From positions 427,012 to 491,011 of the forward strand of contig NZ_JABAIV010000004.1 of NCBI RefSeq assembly GCF_013003915.1: DNA of 64,000 nt. Reading direction: 5' to 3'. Made by a program: the position numbers and the translations under genes. Positions 1 to 8,561 of the stretch are shown here, in pieces (within the stretch, counting starts at the first letter, position 1; the number at the start of each line of letters is the position of its first letter). The DNA is from Telluria aromaticivorans. GTDB lineage: Bacteria > Pseudomonadota > Gammaproteobacteria > Burkholderiales > Burkholderiaceae_D. The notes beneath the pieces are model-generated. The model was not told the DNA's origin. It saw only the letters and a list, made by a program, of their open reading frames with translations, and did not search any database.

Positions 1-441
1 TACGCCGCGCCGGAAGGCCGCCCGGTGCAACTGCAACTGCTGTACTACCGCAACCAGACCAAGCAAAAGGGCCTGATCAGCTCCGTCAACCGCATGGCGG
101 GTGAGAAGAACGCGTACCACGAAACCGCTTCGGTGCTGCGTACCGAAGACGCCAGCAACCACAAGCTGCCGCTGCGCGAGGTGCTGCTGGACGGCCCTGG
201 CGGGCAACTAGTGGTCTGGAACGTGATGTGGGTCGACGGCCGCTACCTGTCCAGCAACGTGCTCGGCAAGCTGCGCCAGGCCCAGGGCAAGCTGCAGTTC
301 CGCGGCGATGACGGCGCCCTGGTGTCGATCGCCACCCCGGCCGGGGACAACCCGGACGCCGCGCGTACCGCACTGCGCGCCTTCCTGGCGCAGCATTTCA
401 GCGCGGTCGACGCCACGCTGGCAGCGGCGCGAGGGCGTTGA
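1..441 (+). CDS. epsI: EpsI-type exosortase A-associated protein, C-terminal part (5' end outside the window)
   Basis: The open frame runs in from the left edge and stops with TGA at 439-441, giving the last 146 residues. The segment resembles the EpsI/DUF3485 domain found next to or fused to exosortase A: an early LLYYRNQ stretch, a central VVWNVMWVDGRY stretch and an Ala-rich helical tail. EpsI domains are thought to act at the membrane with the XrtA sorting and glycan system; their biochemical role is not settled. The next gene starts one base after this stop, so they are probably co-transcribed. Whether this is free-standing EpsI or the tail of an XrtA-EpsI fusion cannot be decided here. 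Confidence 0.8.
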   Translation, partial: YAAPEGRPVQLQLLYYRNQTKQKGLISSVNRMAGEKNAYHETASVLRTEDASNHKLPLREVLLDGPGGQLVVWNVMWVDGRYLSSNVLGKLRQAQGKLQFRGDDGALVSIATPAGDNPDAARTALRAFLAQHFSAVDATLAAARGR

Positions 442-442
442 G

Positions 443-1624
443 ATGATGGGTGTACCAGCCTCGCTGCAGCAGCCGCAACTGGTTGCGCACCTGATCTACC
501 GCCTCGACATCGGTGGGCTGGAGACGCTGCTGGTCGATACGATCAACCGGATGCCGCCGGGCTGCTACCGCCACGCCGTGATCTGCCTGACCGACTATAC
601 CGACTTCGCCCAGCGCATCACGCGTCCTGGCGTCGAGCTGTTCGCGCTGCACAAGCCGGCCGGGCTGGGACTGGGTACCCACACGGACATGTTCCGCCTC
701 CTGCGGCGCCTGCGCCCGGCGGTCCTGCACACCTATAACCTCGGCACCATCGAATACGCCGCCACCGCCTGGGCTGCCGGCGTGCCGGTGCGGGTGCACG
801 CGGAACACGGCCGCGACGCGCGCGACCCGCAGGGCGTCAACCCGAAGCACAACCTGCTGCGCCGCCTGGTCACGCCCTTCATCGACCGCTACGTGCCGGT
901 GTCGCGCGACCTGCGCAGCTGGCTCGAGCGGGGGGTGCGCATTCCCGCCCACAAGCTGCAGCTGATCGACAACGGCGTCGACACCGAACGCTTCCGCGCC
1001 GCAGGTGCGACCAATGGCGAGCCGTGGCAAGACCGGGAATCCTTCGTGATCGGCACCGTCGGACGCCTGCAGGACGTCAAGGACCAGTTCACCCTGGTCG
1101 AGGCCTTCGCCCAGCTGTGCCAGCTGCTGCCGGACGAGCGCCTGCGCCTGGTGCTGGTCGGCGATGGCCCGCTGCGCCTACAGCTCGAGGCGCAGGTGGC
1201 GCAAAACGGCCTTCAGGACAGCGTCTGGTTCGCCGGTCCGCGCAGCGACGTCGCGCCGGTGATGCGCAGCTTCTCGCTGTTCGCGCTGTCCTCGATTGCC
1301 GAGGGCACCCCGGTCACCCTGCTGGAAGCCATGGCCAGCGAACTGCCCGTGGTGTCCACCGCCGTAGGCGGCATTCCCGACCTGGTCGAACACGGCGTCG
1401 CCGGCACCCTGGTGCCGGCCGCCGACCCGCGCGCCATGGCCGCGGCGATCGCCCCTTATGTGCGTGACCGCGCGCTGGCGCGCCGCCACGGCGCCGCCGG
1501 ACGCGCCCGCGTCGAACAGCAGTACAGCATGCAGGCCATGCTGGCCGCCTACGTCGCCCTGTACGACGAACTGTGCCAGACCAAGACAACACGAAAAAAA
1601 GCGATTACACCATGTGCGGAATAG
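443..1624 (+). CDS. GT4 glycosyltransferase, XrtA/PEP-CTERM-associated (stp2-like)
   Basis: A 393-residue retaining glycosyltransferase of the GT-B, family 4 type, expected to add a sugar to the lipid-linked glycan on the cytoplasmic face. The N-terminus has the IYRLDIGGLE signature typical of the XrtA-associated stp2 group. The NGVDTERF motif is near residue 175 and the donor-binding EGTPVTLLEAM segment near residue 286. I chose ATG 443 because it follows the epsI stop by one base and brings the family signature close to the N-terminus; the frame stays open further upstream only inside epsI. The 3' end overlaps the next gene by 13 bases, suggesting translational coupling. Confidence 0.85.
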   Translation: MMGVPASLQQPQLVAHLIYRLDIGGLETLLVDTINRMPPGCYRHAVICLTDYTDFAQRITRPGVELFALHKPAGLGLGTHTDMFRLLRRLRPAVLHTYNLGTIEYAATAWAAGVPVRVHAEHGRDARDPQGVNPKHNLLRRLVTPFIDRYVPVSRDLRSWLERGVRIPAHKLQLIDNGVDTERFRAAGATNGEPWQDRESFVIGTVGRLQDVKDQFTLVEAFAQLCQLLPDERLRLVLVGDGPLRLQLEAQVAQNGLQDSVWFAGPRSDVAPVMRSFSLFALSSIAEGTPVTLLEAMASELPVVSTAVGGIPDLVEHGVAGTLVPAADPRAMAAAIAPYVRDRALARRHGAAGRARVEQQYSMQAMLAAYVALYDELCQTKTTRKKAITPCAE

Positions 1625-3564
1625 TTGGAATTTTTGACATGCAGGGCAACCGCGCGATCGACCGCGAGCTGCTGCACCGGATGAACGAAAGCCAGTTCCA
1701 CCGCGGCCCGGTGGAAGGCGACCTCCACCTCGAGCCGGGACTGGGCTTCGGCCACCGCCGGCTGTCGATCATCGCGCTCGAAGCCGGGCTGCAGCCGCTG
1801 TTCAACGAGGACGAAACCATCGCCCTCGTGTTCAACGGAGAGATCTACAACTTCCGAGAACTGCGCACCGAGCTGCAAGGCCTCGGGCACAGCTTCCGCA
1901 CGCCGTCGGACAGCGAAACCATCGTCCACGCCTATGAACAATGGGGCGAAGACTGCGTCGGCCACCTGCGCGGCATGTTCGCCTTTGCAATCTGGGACCG
2001 CCTGAAGCAAACCCTGTTCCTCGCGCGCGACCGTATCGGCATCAAGCCAATGCACTACGCGGTGCTGCCGGACGGGATGTTCGCCTTCGGCTCGGAACTC
2101 AAGTCGCTGCTCTCGCTGCCGAACCTCAGGCGCGAGATCGACCCGCTCGCGGTCGAGGATTATTTCGCCTACGGCTACGTGCCGGAGCCGCGCACCATCT
2201 TCACCGACGCCTTCAAGCTGCTGCCGGGCCACACCTTGACCCTGCGCGTCGGCCAGCCGCTGCCGAAGTCGAAGCAGTATTGGGACGTGCCGTTCACCCC
2301 GCACGCGGCCATGTCCGAGCGTGAGATGGAAGAAGAACTCATCAATCGCCTGCGCGAAGCGGTGCAGAGCCACCTGATTTCGGACGTGCCGCTGGGCGCC
2401 TTCCTGTCGGGCGGCGTCGATTCGAGCGCGGTGGTGGCGATGATGGCCGGCGTGACCGATGGCCCGGTGAACACCTGCTCGATCGCCTTCAACGACCCGG
2501 CCTTCGACGAATCCGACTACGCACGCCAGGTGGCAGAGCAGTACAAGACGCGCCACCAGTGCGAAACCGTCGACACCGACGACTACGGCCTGCTCGATAC
2601 CCTGGCCGCGCTGTACGACGAACCGTATGCCGACAGCTCGGCGATCCCGACCTACCGCGTCTGCCAGCTGGCCAGGAAACGCGTCACCGTTGCGCTGTCG
2701 GGCGACGGCGGCGACGAGAGCTTCGCCGGCTACCGCCGCCACCGCATGGCCATGGGCGAGGAGCGCGTGCGCTCGCTGCTGCCGCTGGCGGTGCGCAAAC
2801 CTGTCTTCGGCCTGCTCGGCGCGGCCTACCCGAAGGCTGACTGGGCGCCGCGCATCTTCCGCGCCAAGACCACGTTCGAGTCGCTGTCGCGCGACCTCAC
2901 CGAAGGCTATTTCCACGGCGTGTCGATCAACAACGACCGGCTCCGCGGCCAGCTGTTCTCGGACGGCTTCAAGCGCCGCCTGCAGGGCTACCGCGCGGTC
3001 GAAGTGATGCGCGGCTATGCGGCGAATGCGCCGACCGACGACCCGCTGTCGCTGATCCAGTACCTCGACATGAAGACCTACCTGCCGGGCGACATCCTGA
3101 CCAAGGTCGACCGCGCCAGCATGGCGCACGCCCTCGAAGTGCGCGTGCCGCTGCTGGACCACAAGTTCGTCGAATGGGTGTCGGGCCTGCCATCGAGCTC
3201 GAAGCTGCGCAACGGCGAAGGCAAGTACATCTTCAAGAAGGCATTGCAGCCGCACCTGTCGGACGACATCCTGTACCGCAAGAAGCAGGGCTTCTCGATC
3301 CCGCTGGCGGCCTGGCTGCGCGGCCCGCTGCTTGAGACGATGCGGCGCGCGGTGCTCAATCCCGCCCTGCTCGACACCGGCATCTTCAACCCGGCCTTCC
3401 TCAAGCAGATGGTCGATGAACACCAGTCCAGCGCCAAGGACCACAGCACGACCCTGTGGTCGGTGCTCATGTTCGACGCCTTCCTGCGCAAGAACGGTGC
3501 CGCCGGAGCCAGTCCGGCCGCCGCCACCGTCGCCGCCCCGGCCATCGCCGTCGCAGCCGCTTGA
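1612..3564 (+). CDS. Class II glutamine amidotransferase, asparagine synthase-like, XrtA-associated
   Basis: A 650-residue AsnB-type enzyme that should use glutamine-derived ammonia to amidate a substrate, in this context probably a glycan precursor. ATG 1612 is chosen because it places Cys2 (MCGIVGIF), the N-terminal nucleophile, directly after the initiator Met; a start 13 codons upstream would bury it. NGEIYNF is near residue 76, the ATP pyrophosphatase loop SGGVDSS near 265 and SGDGGDE near 362. The usual HRGPD motif reads HRGPV (Val34), losing an Asp that is well conserved in the family. The C-terminus has a low-complexity Ala/Pro tail. It sits in the glycosyltransferase operon with a 13-base overlap upstream. 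Confidence 0.85.
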   Translation: MCGIVGIFDMQGNRAIDRELLHRMNESQFHRGPVEGDLHLEPGLGFGHRRLSIIALEAGLQPLFNEDETIALVFNGEIYNFRELRTELQGLGHSFRTPSDSETIVHAYEQWGEDCVGHLRGMFAFAIWDRLKQTLFLARDRIGIKPMHYAVLPDGMFAFGSELKSLLSLPNLRREIDPLAVEDYFAYGYVPEPRTIFTDAFKLLPGHTLTLRVGQPLPKSKQYWDVPFTPHAAMSEREMEEELINRLREAVQSHLISDVPLGAFLSGGVDSSAVVAMMAGVTDGPVNTCSIAFNDPAFDESDYARQVAEQYKTRHQCETVDTDDYGLLDTLAALYDEPYADSSAIPTYRVCQLARKRVTVALSGDGGDESFAGYRRHRMAMGEERVRSLLPLAVRKPVFGLLGAAYPKADWAPRIFRAKTTFESLSRDLTEGYFHGVSINNDRLRGQLFSDGFKRRLQGYRAVEVMRGYAANAPTDDPLSLIQYLDMKTYLPGDILTKVDRASMAHALEVRVPLLDHKFVEWVSGLPSSSKLRNGEGKYIFKKALQPHLSDDILYRKKQGFSIPLAAWLRGPLLETMRRAVLNPALLDTGIFNPAFLKQMVDEHQSSAKDHSTTLWSVLMFDAFLRKNGAAGASPAAATVAAPAIAVAAA

Positions 3565-3615
3565 ATCTCAACGCAGAATAAAACGCACAACCGCGTAACC
3601 GGAACCACAAGAATC

Positions 3616-4830
3616 ATGCGAGTCCTCCACGTCCTCGACCACTCGATCCCGCTGCACAGCGGGTATACCTTCCGCACCCGTTCGATCCTGCGCGAGCAGC
3701 GCGCGCTCGGCTGGGAAACCTTCCACGTCACCGGCTCCAAGCAGCATTCGGGCGAGCAGCTCGAAGACACCGTGGACGGCCTGCACTTCTACCGCACCCC
3801 GGCCTCGAAAAGCGCGCTGGCCAAATTGCCGGTACTGAATCAGAAGGAAGTCATCGACGGCCTCACGCGCCGCCTGGCCGAGATCATCCCGCAGGTGAAA
3901 CCCGACGTGCTGCATGCGCATTCGCCGAGCCTCAACGCGATCGCCGCGCTGCGCGCCGGCAAGCGTTTCGGCATCCCGGTGGTGTATGAAGTGCGCGCCT
4001 TCTGGGAAGACGCCGCGGTCGACCACGGCACCAGCAGCGAGAACGGCCTGCGCTACCGCGCCACCCGCGCGCTCGAGACCTGGGCGCTCAAGCGCGCCGA
4101 CGCCGTCACCACGATCTGCGAAGGCCTGCGCAAGGACATCGTCGCGCGCGGCATCCCGGCCGACAAGGTCACGGTGATCCCGAATGCGGTCGACATCGAC
4201 AAGTTCTCGGTCGGCGGCAGCGCCGACCAGGAACTCAAGGCCAAGCTCGGCCTGCAGGGCACCCGCCTGATCGGTTTCATCGGCTCGTTCTATGCCTACG
4301 AGGGCCTCGACATCCTGCTGCGCGCCGTGCCGCAACTGGCTGCTTCCCTGCCCGACCTGCGCGTGCTGCTGGTCGGCGGCGGCCCGCAAGACGCCCAGCT
4401 GCGCCAGCTGGCGCAAGACCTCGGCATCACCGACAAGGTGGTGTTCACCGGCCGCGTGCCGCATGAGCAGGTGCAGACCTATTACGACCTGCTCGACGTG
4501 CTGGTCTATCCGCGCCTCTCGATGCGCCTGACCGATCTGGTCACGCCGCTCAAGCCGCTCGAAGCGATGGCCCAGGGCCGCATCCTGGCCGCCTCGGACG
4601 TCGGCGGCCACCTCGAGCTGATCGCCGACGGCAAGACCGGCGTGCTGTTCAAGGCCGACGACCCGGTGTCGCTGGCCGAGAAGGTCGGCGCCCTGCTGGG
4701 CGCCCAGGAGCGCTGGCCGGCGCTACGCGCAGCCGGCCGCGAATACGTCGAGAGCGAACGCAACTGGCCCGTCAGCGTCGCGCGCTACAAGAACATCTAC
4801 GGCCGCCTGACGGGGTCCGTCGCTGCATGA
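3616..4830 (+). CDS. GT4 glycosyltransferase, exosortase A-associated (stp3/Daro_2409-like)
   Basis: A 404-residue GT-B glycosyltransferase whose N-terminus (VLHVLDHSIPLHSGY) matches the exosortase A-associated Daro_2409-like group as I recall it. YEVRAFWED lies near residue 125, the inter-domain PNAVDIDKF motif near 187 and the donor-site region EAMAQGRILAASDVGG near 316. It probably transfers one sugar of the repeat unit. It starts 51 bases after the amidotransferase and its stop overlaps the next ATG (ATGA at 4827-4830), so the pair is likely translationally coupled. Confidence 0.85.
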   Translation: MRVLHVLDHSIPLHSGYTFRTRSILREQRALGWETFHVTGSKQHSGEQLEDTVDGLHFYRTPASKSALAKLPVLNQKEVIDGLTRRLAEIIPQVKPDVLHAHSPSLNAIAALRAGKRFGIPVVYEVRAFWEDAAVDHGTSSENGLRYRATRALETWALKRADAVTTICEGLRKDIVARGIPADKVTVIPNAVDIDKFSVGGSADQELKAKLGLQGTRLIGFIGSFYAYEGLDILLRAVPQLAASLPDLRVLLVGGGPQDAQLRQLAQDLGITDKVVFTGRVPHEQVQTYYDLLDVLVYPRLSMRLTDLVTPLKPLEAMAQGRILAASDVGGHLELIADGKTGVLFKADDPVSLAEKVGALLGAQERWPALRAAGREYVESERNWPVSVARYKNIYGRLTGSVAA

Positions 4831-6020
4831 AGATCCTGACGTTTAGTACGCTGTTCCCGAACGCGGAAAAGCCCGGCCACGGGATTTTCGTGGAAACGCG
4901 CCTGCGCCACCTGGTCGCCAGCGGCCAGGTCGAGGCGCGCGTGGTGGCGCCGGTGGCGTGGTTCCCCTCGAGCCACCCGCGTTTTGGCAGCTATGCGAAG
5001 CAGGCGCGCGTGCCGCGCCATGAAACCCGCCACGGCTTGCAGGTCGCGCACCCGCGCTACCCCGTCTTGCCGAAGGTCGGCATGAACCTCGCGCCGCTGC
5101 TGCTGGCGCAGGCGGTCAAGCCGGCGATCGCGCGCCTGATCGACGAAGGCTATGACTTCGACCTGATTGACGCCCACTACTTCTATCCGGACGGCGTGGC
5201 CGCGGCCATGCTGGCGCGCCACTTCAACAAACCGCTCGTCATCACCGCGCGCGGCTCGGACATCACCCTGCTGCCGCAGTACCCGCTGCCGCGCCGCATG
5301 ATCCGGTGGGCGGCGCGCCGTGCCGACGCCGTGATCACGGTCTGCAACGCGCTGCGCGACGAGGTGGTGGCGCTGGGCGTCGACGCCGACCGCGTGACCT
5401 CGCTGCGCAACGGCGTCGACCTGGAACTGTTCCAACCCGTGGAACGCGCTGCCGATGCCACGTTCACGCTGCTGACGGTGGGCCATCTGGTACCGGTCAA
5501 GGCGCAGGAACTGATCATTGGCGCGCTGCCGCTGCTGCCGGGCGTGCGCCTGGTGGTGGCCGGCGACGGTCCCAACCGCGGCATGCTGGAAAACCTGGCG
5601 CGCGAGCTGAAGGTCGACGGGCGCGTCAGCTTCCTCGGCGCCGTGCCGCAGGCGCAACTGCGCGAACATTACGGCCGCGCCGATGCGCTGGTGCTGGCCT
5701 CGAGCCGCGAAGGCTGGGCCAACGTGCTGCTCGAATCGATGGCCTGCGGCACCCCTGTGGTGGCTAGCCGCGTGTACGGCACGCCCGAGGTGGTGGCCGC
5801 GCCGGAAGCCGGTGTCCTGATGGCCGAGCGCAGCCCGCGCGGCGTAGCCGATGCCGTCAATGCGCTGCGCGCCGCCTACCCGGACCGTGCGGCGACGCGC
5901 CGTTATGCCGAGGGTTTCAGCTGGGACGATACCAGCACCGGCCAACTACGCATCTTCGATGCCATATTGACTCGTACACAGCCGCAACGCGCACGCATAT
6001 TTGCGCACACATCACTTTAA
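4827..6020 (+). CDS. GT4 family glycosyltransferase
   Basis: A 397-residue GT-B enzyme. N-terminal STLFPNAEKPGHGIFVETRLR is typical of GT4 enzymes of exopolysaccharide loci; RNGVDLELF lies near residue 194 and the nucleotide-sugar site SSREGWANVLLESMACGTPVVAS near 291. The last residues are less conserved in character. The start overlaps the stop of the preceding glycosyltransferase by four bases. Sugar donor and linkage cannot be inferred. Confidence 0.8.
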   Translation: MKILTFSTLFPNAEKPGHGIFVETRLRHLVASGQVEARVVAPVAWFPSSHPRFGSYAKQARVPRHETRHGLQVAHPRYPVLPKVGMNLAPLLLAQAVKPAIARLIDEGYDFDLIDAHYFYPDGVAAAMLARHFNKPLVITARGSDITLLPQYPLPRRMIRWAARRADAVITVCNALRDEVVALGVDADRVTSLRNGVDLELFQPVERAADATFTLLTVGHLVPVKAQELIIGALPLLPGVRLVVAGDGPNRGMLENLARELKVDGRVSFLGAVPQAQLREHYGRADALVLASSREGWANVLLESMACGTPVVASRVYGTPEVVAAPEAGVLMAERSPRGVADAVNALRAAYPDRAATRRYAEGFSWDDTSTGQLRIFDAILTRTQPQRARIFAHTSL

Positions 6021-6036
6021 GGATAGTTGGTCACAC

Positions 6037-6141
6037 ATGGAAACGATATTGTGGTGCTCGGATCTCCTGGGAGTGGTTTTCTTGTGCCTATGGGCTCTCC
6101 GAGAAGACAAGAAAAATCACAGAAAAGGCGGGAAAGGCTGA
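6037..6141 (+). CDS. Possible small membrane protein, 34 residues
   Basis: An ATG at 6037 opens a 34-codon frame ending with TGA at 6139-6141, four bases before the O-ligase start. The predicted peptide has a short acidic N-terminus, one hydrophobic stretch of about 14 residues (LLGVVFLCLWAL), then a strongly basic tail (KKNHRKGGKG). That is the layout of a single-pass small protein with the basic end in the cytoplasm. An AAGGA lies about 13 bases upstream, longer than ideal. It fills nearly the whole gap between two co-oriented genes. No family is recognised, and chance cannot be excluded at this length. Confidence 0.4.
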   Translation: METILWCSDLLGVVFLCLWALREDKKNHRKGGKG

Positions 6142-6145
6142 CACG

Positions 6146-7555
6146 ATGAGGGACATCTTTCTTCTGGCAATGCTGCCGCTGATGCTCTACGCAATGGCAC
6201 AACGGTCATTCATTGCGCTCGCAATGTGGCCATGGACGGCATTGTTCTTCCCTAACGGTTGGGTGTATGGCATTGCCGGTAGTATTCGCTACAACCTGCT
6301 CTTTGCTGGGGTAACAATCTTTACTTACCTAGCGCAAAAAGACAAACCAAAATTCCGCTTAACCGGGCTTGGTGTGTTGGTTCTGCTTTTCTTCATCTGG
6401 ACCACGCTCAGTACGATCATGACGATTGGCCGGCCTGAAATTGCGTGGGAATACTGGAACCGCTTCTTGAAGGTAGTAGTGCTCTTCATGTTCGTCCTAG
6501 CGATCATCGAGAAGAAACTTCACATCGATGTGCTTCTATGGGGCATCGTCTTGTCGGTCGGTTTTTATGGAAATTTGGAAGCGCTCAAGTTCATCGCGAG
6601 TGGCGGGAGTCACATGATTACGGGTCTTAGTGGACACGTGCTAGGCGACCGCAACGAATTGGCCCTGGCCTTCGTAATGACATTGCCGATCTGCGTTTAT
6701 TTGCTTGGAGAGTACGGCTGGCGCTCTCGCATCCTGCAGATAAGCCTCATTGGCACCATGTGCCTGCTCATATTTGCCGTCATTGGCACCCAGTCGCGCG
6801 GTGGTTTTATCGCACTGCTCACCCTCGGTGCTTATCTTTTCATGAAGAGTGAAAGAAAGGCACTAATGGCCGTTTTCACTGTGATTCTGGTTACAGTGCT
6901 GGCTAATTACGTTTCTTCCGAGTGGACCGCTCGTATCGACACCATCGAATCGGCCAATGAAGATGCATCGTTCATGGGTCGCGTGGTCGCCTGGAAGCTG
7001 AGCTTTATTATGGCTACCCAACATCCTCTCTTCGGCGGCGGCTTCAAAGCACTTGAAACGTTTTCGGTCTATTCAGAGCTAACCAGGCATTTTTATGAAT
7101 ATGCCTGGTTCTATACTGGCGATGCCTTACCGCCTGCCAACTTCGCCCGCGCTGCCCACAGTGTTTATTTTCAGGTGCTAGGCGATCATGGTTTCGTCGG
7201 CTTATTTATTTACGTTGCATGCCTAATCACTGCGTGGCGCAAAGCGGGCCGCGCAGCACGCACAGTCAAGCGCGCAGGTGGTCCGGCCTGGTTGGCGACA
7301 GTATCGACCATGATCCAGCTGAGCATTTTTGCCTTCGCTTTCGGCGGCGCCGCTCTTAGCTTCGCCTATTTCGATCTTATTTTTACGCTTTTCGGACTAG
7401 TGATTGTGCTCGAATCCCGTATCGTTCCAGCTGAGCTGGCCAAGCTTACGAATGCCGCTGAAGATGCTGATGGAACAATTCATGCATACCCTTCGCCGAC
7501 GCGACCGGCGAACGATCTTGCCCGCCGCAAGTTCGGACACGAAAACGCAGCTTGA
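6146..7555 (+). CDS. O-antigen ligase/O-glycosylation ligase-like membrane protein, exosortase A-associated
   Basis: A 469-residue polytopic inner membrane protein with roughly ten or more hydrophobic segments. The N-terminal region (MRDIFLLAMLPLMLYAM, then a WPWTALFFPNGWVYG stretch) matches the exosortase A-associated O-ligase group; the central TQSRGGF segment and the long periplasmic loop around residues 240-340 fit Wzy/WaaL-type ligases. It should transfer or polymerise undecaprenyl-linked glycan at the periplasmic face. GC content is visibly lower than in the flanking glycosyltransferases, as in the next two genes, which suggests separate acquisition. Confidence 0.8.
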   Translation: MRDIFLLAMLPLMLYAMAQRSFIALAMWPWTALFFPNGWVYGIAGSIRYNLLFAGVTIFTYLAQKDKPKFRLTGLGVLVLLFFIWTTLSTIMTIGRPEIAWEYWNRFLKVVVLFMFVLAIIEKKLHIDVLLWGIVLSVGFYGNLEALKFIASGGSHMITGLSGHVLGDRNELALAFVMTLPICVYLLGEYGWRSRILQISLIGTMCLLIFAVIGTQSRGGFIALLTLGAYLFMKSERKALMAVFTVILVTVLANYVSSEWTARIDTIESANEDASFMGRVVAWKLSFIMATQHPLFGGGFKALETFSVYSELTRHFYEYAWFYTGDALPPANFARAAHSVYFQVLGDHGFVGLFIYVACLITAWRKAGRAARTVKRAGGPAWLATVSTMIQLSIFAFAFGGAALSFAYFDLIFTLFGLVIVLESRIVPAELAKLTNAAEDADGTIHAYPSPTRPANDLARRKFGHENAA

Positions 7556-7559
7556 CATT

Positions 7560-8561
7560 ATGGGGAACATGACCAAGGCCACAACTACGATCAAGCTTGC
7601 CGGCGCCCTGCTCCGCAAGCTGGGCAATACAATCGCACCCACTTCCTTGGGAGAAGGCCGTCTTTGTATCGTCAATTACCACCGGATCCTGGAACAAGCT
7701 GACCCACTACTGGACTCCGAACCGACTATCGACACCTTCCGCTGGCAGATGGATCTACTCGCCAACTGCTTCAATGTTCTGCCTTTGTACAATGCGATCC
7801 AGCTGCTAGGAACGGGACGCATGCCGCCGCGTGCGATTGCAATTACGTTTGATGACGGCTACCGCTCGACCCACGATCTTGCACTGCCCATCCTGCGGGA
7901 ATACGGACTTGCGGCCACTGTTTTCGTAACGACCGGCCATATCGATCATGGCAGCATGTGGAACGACGTCATTCTTGAAGCTACTAGGCGGCTTTCAGGG
8001 GAGAAATTGGAATTGCATGATATTGGCTTTGGCAGCTATCCCCTGCATACGATGCAAGACCGCCAGCAGACCGCCCGTGCATTGACGGAGCGTTCCAAAT
8101 ACTTGCCGCCCCCCATGCGTGCGCGTCTGAATCGTAAGCTCGAGACCCTAGTGGGCTCTCCATTGGAACAGGAACTGATGCTCACGCGTGACATGCTGCT
8201 GACGCTGGACCGTAACAACATCGAAATAGGTGGACATACCATCACACACCCCATTCTCAACTGCATTAGCGATGATGAAGCACATGCCGAAATTGTCGGT
8301 AACAAACAAGAGCTCGAATCGATCCTTGGCAAACCCTTGCGTCTGTTTGCCTATCCAAACGGTAAACAGAACATTGATTTCGATATGCGGCACGCACGCA
8401 TAGTCGAGGAAGCAGGCTATGACGCGGCCTTCACCACGGCCGTTGGCCCGGCCACCCGCCACAGCGGCCGTTTCACCATTCCGCGCAGCCGCCCTTGGGA
8501 CAGCCATCCGCTTTTGTTTGCTGGACGGTTGCTGTATTGGTTGAGTGGAAAAGTATCATGA
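7560..8561 (+). CDS. Polysaccharide deacetylase family protein (NodB-like)
   Basis: About 333 residues. The NodB motifs are present: motif 1 TFDDGY near residue 97 (first Asp the likely base, second a metal ligand) and motif 2 HTITHP near residue 224 (two metal His). It should remove N- or O-acetyl groups from glycan. The frame is open to 7404 inside the O-ligase, but ATG 7560, four bases after that gene's stop, is preferred; ATG 7569 is possible. There is no signal peptide, so action on cytoplasmic or membrane-proximal precursors is possible. The stop overlaps the flippase start (ATGA at 8558). Confidence 0.8.
   Translation: MGNMTKATTTIKLAGALLRKLGNTIAPTSLGEGRLCIVNYHRILEQADPLLDSEPTIDTFRWQMDLLANCFNVLPLYNAIQLLGTGRMPPRAIAITFDDGYRSTHDLALPILREYGLAATVFVTTGHIDHGSMWNDVILEATRRLSGEKLELHDIGFGSYPLHTMQDRQQTARALTERSKYLPPPMRARLNRKLETLVGSPLEQELMLTRDMLLTLDRNNIEIGGHTITHPILNCISDDEAHAEIVGNKQELESILGKPLRLFAYPNGKQNIDFDMRHARIVEEAGYDAAFTTAVGPATRHSGRFTIPRSRPWDSHPLLFAGRLLYWLSGKVS

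Noticed and set aside
1549..3444. 631-codon open frame on the minus strand
   Set aside because: It lies wholly opposite the amidotransferase gene, which has intact catalytic motifs; the translation is rich in Arg, Gln and His as expected for antisense reading of a high-GC gene.
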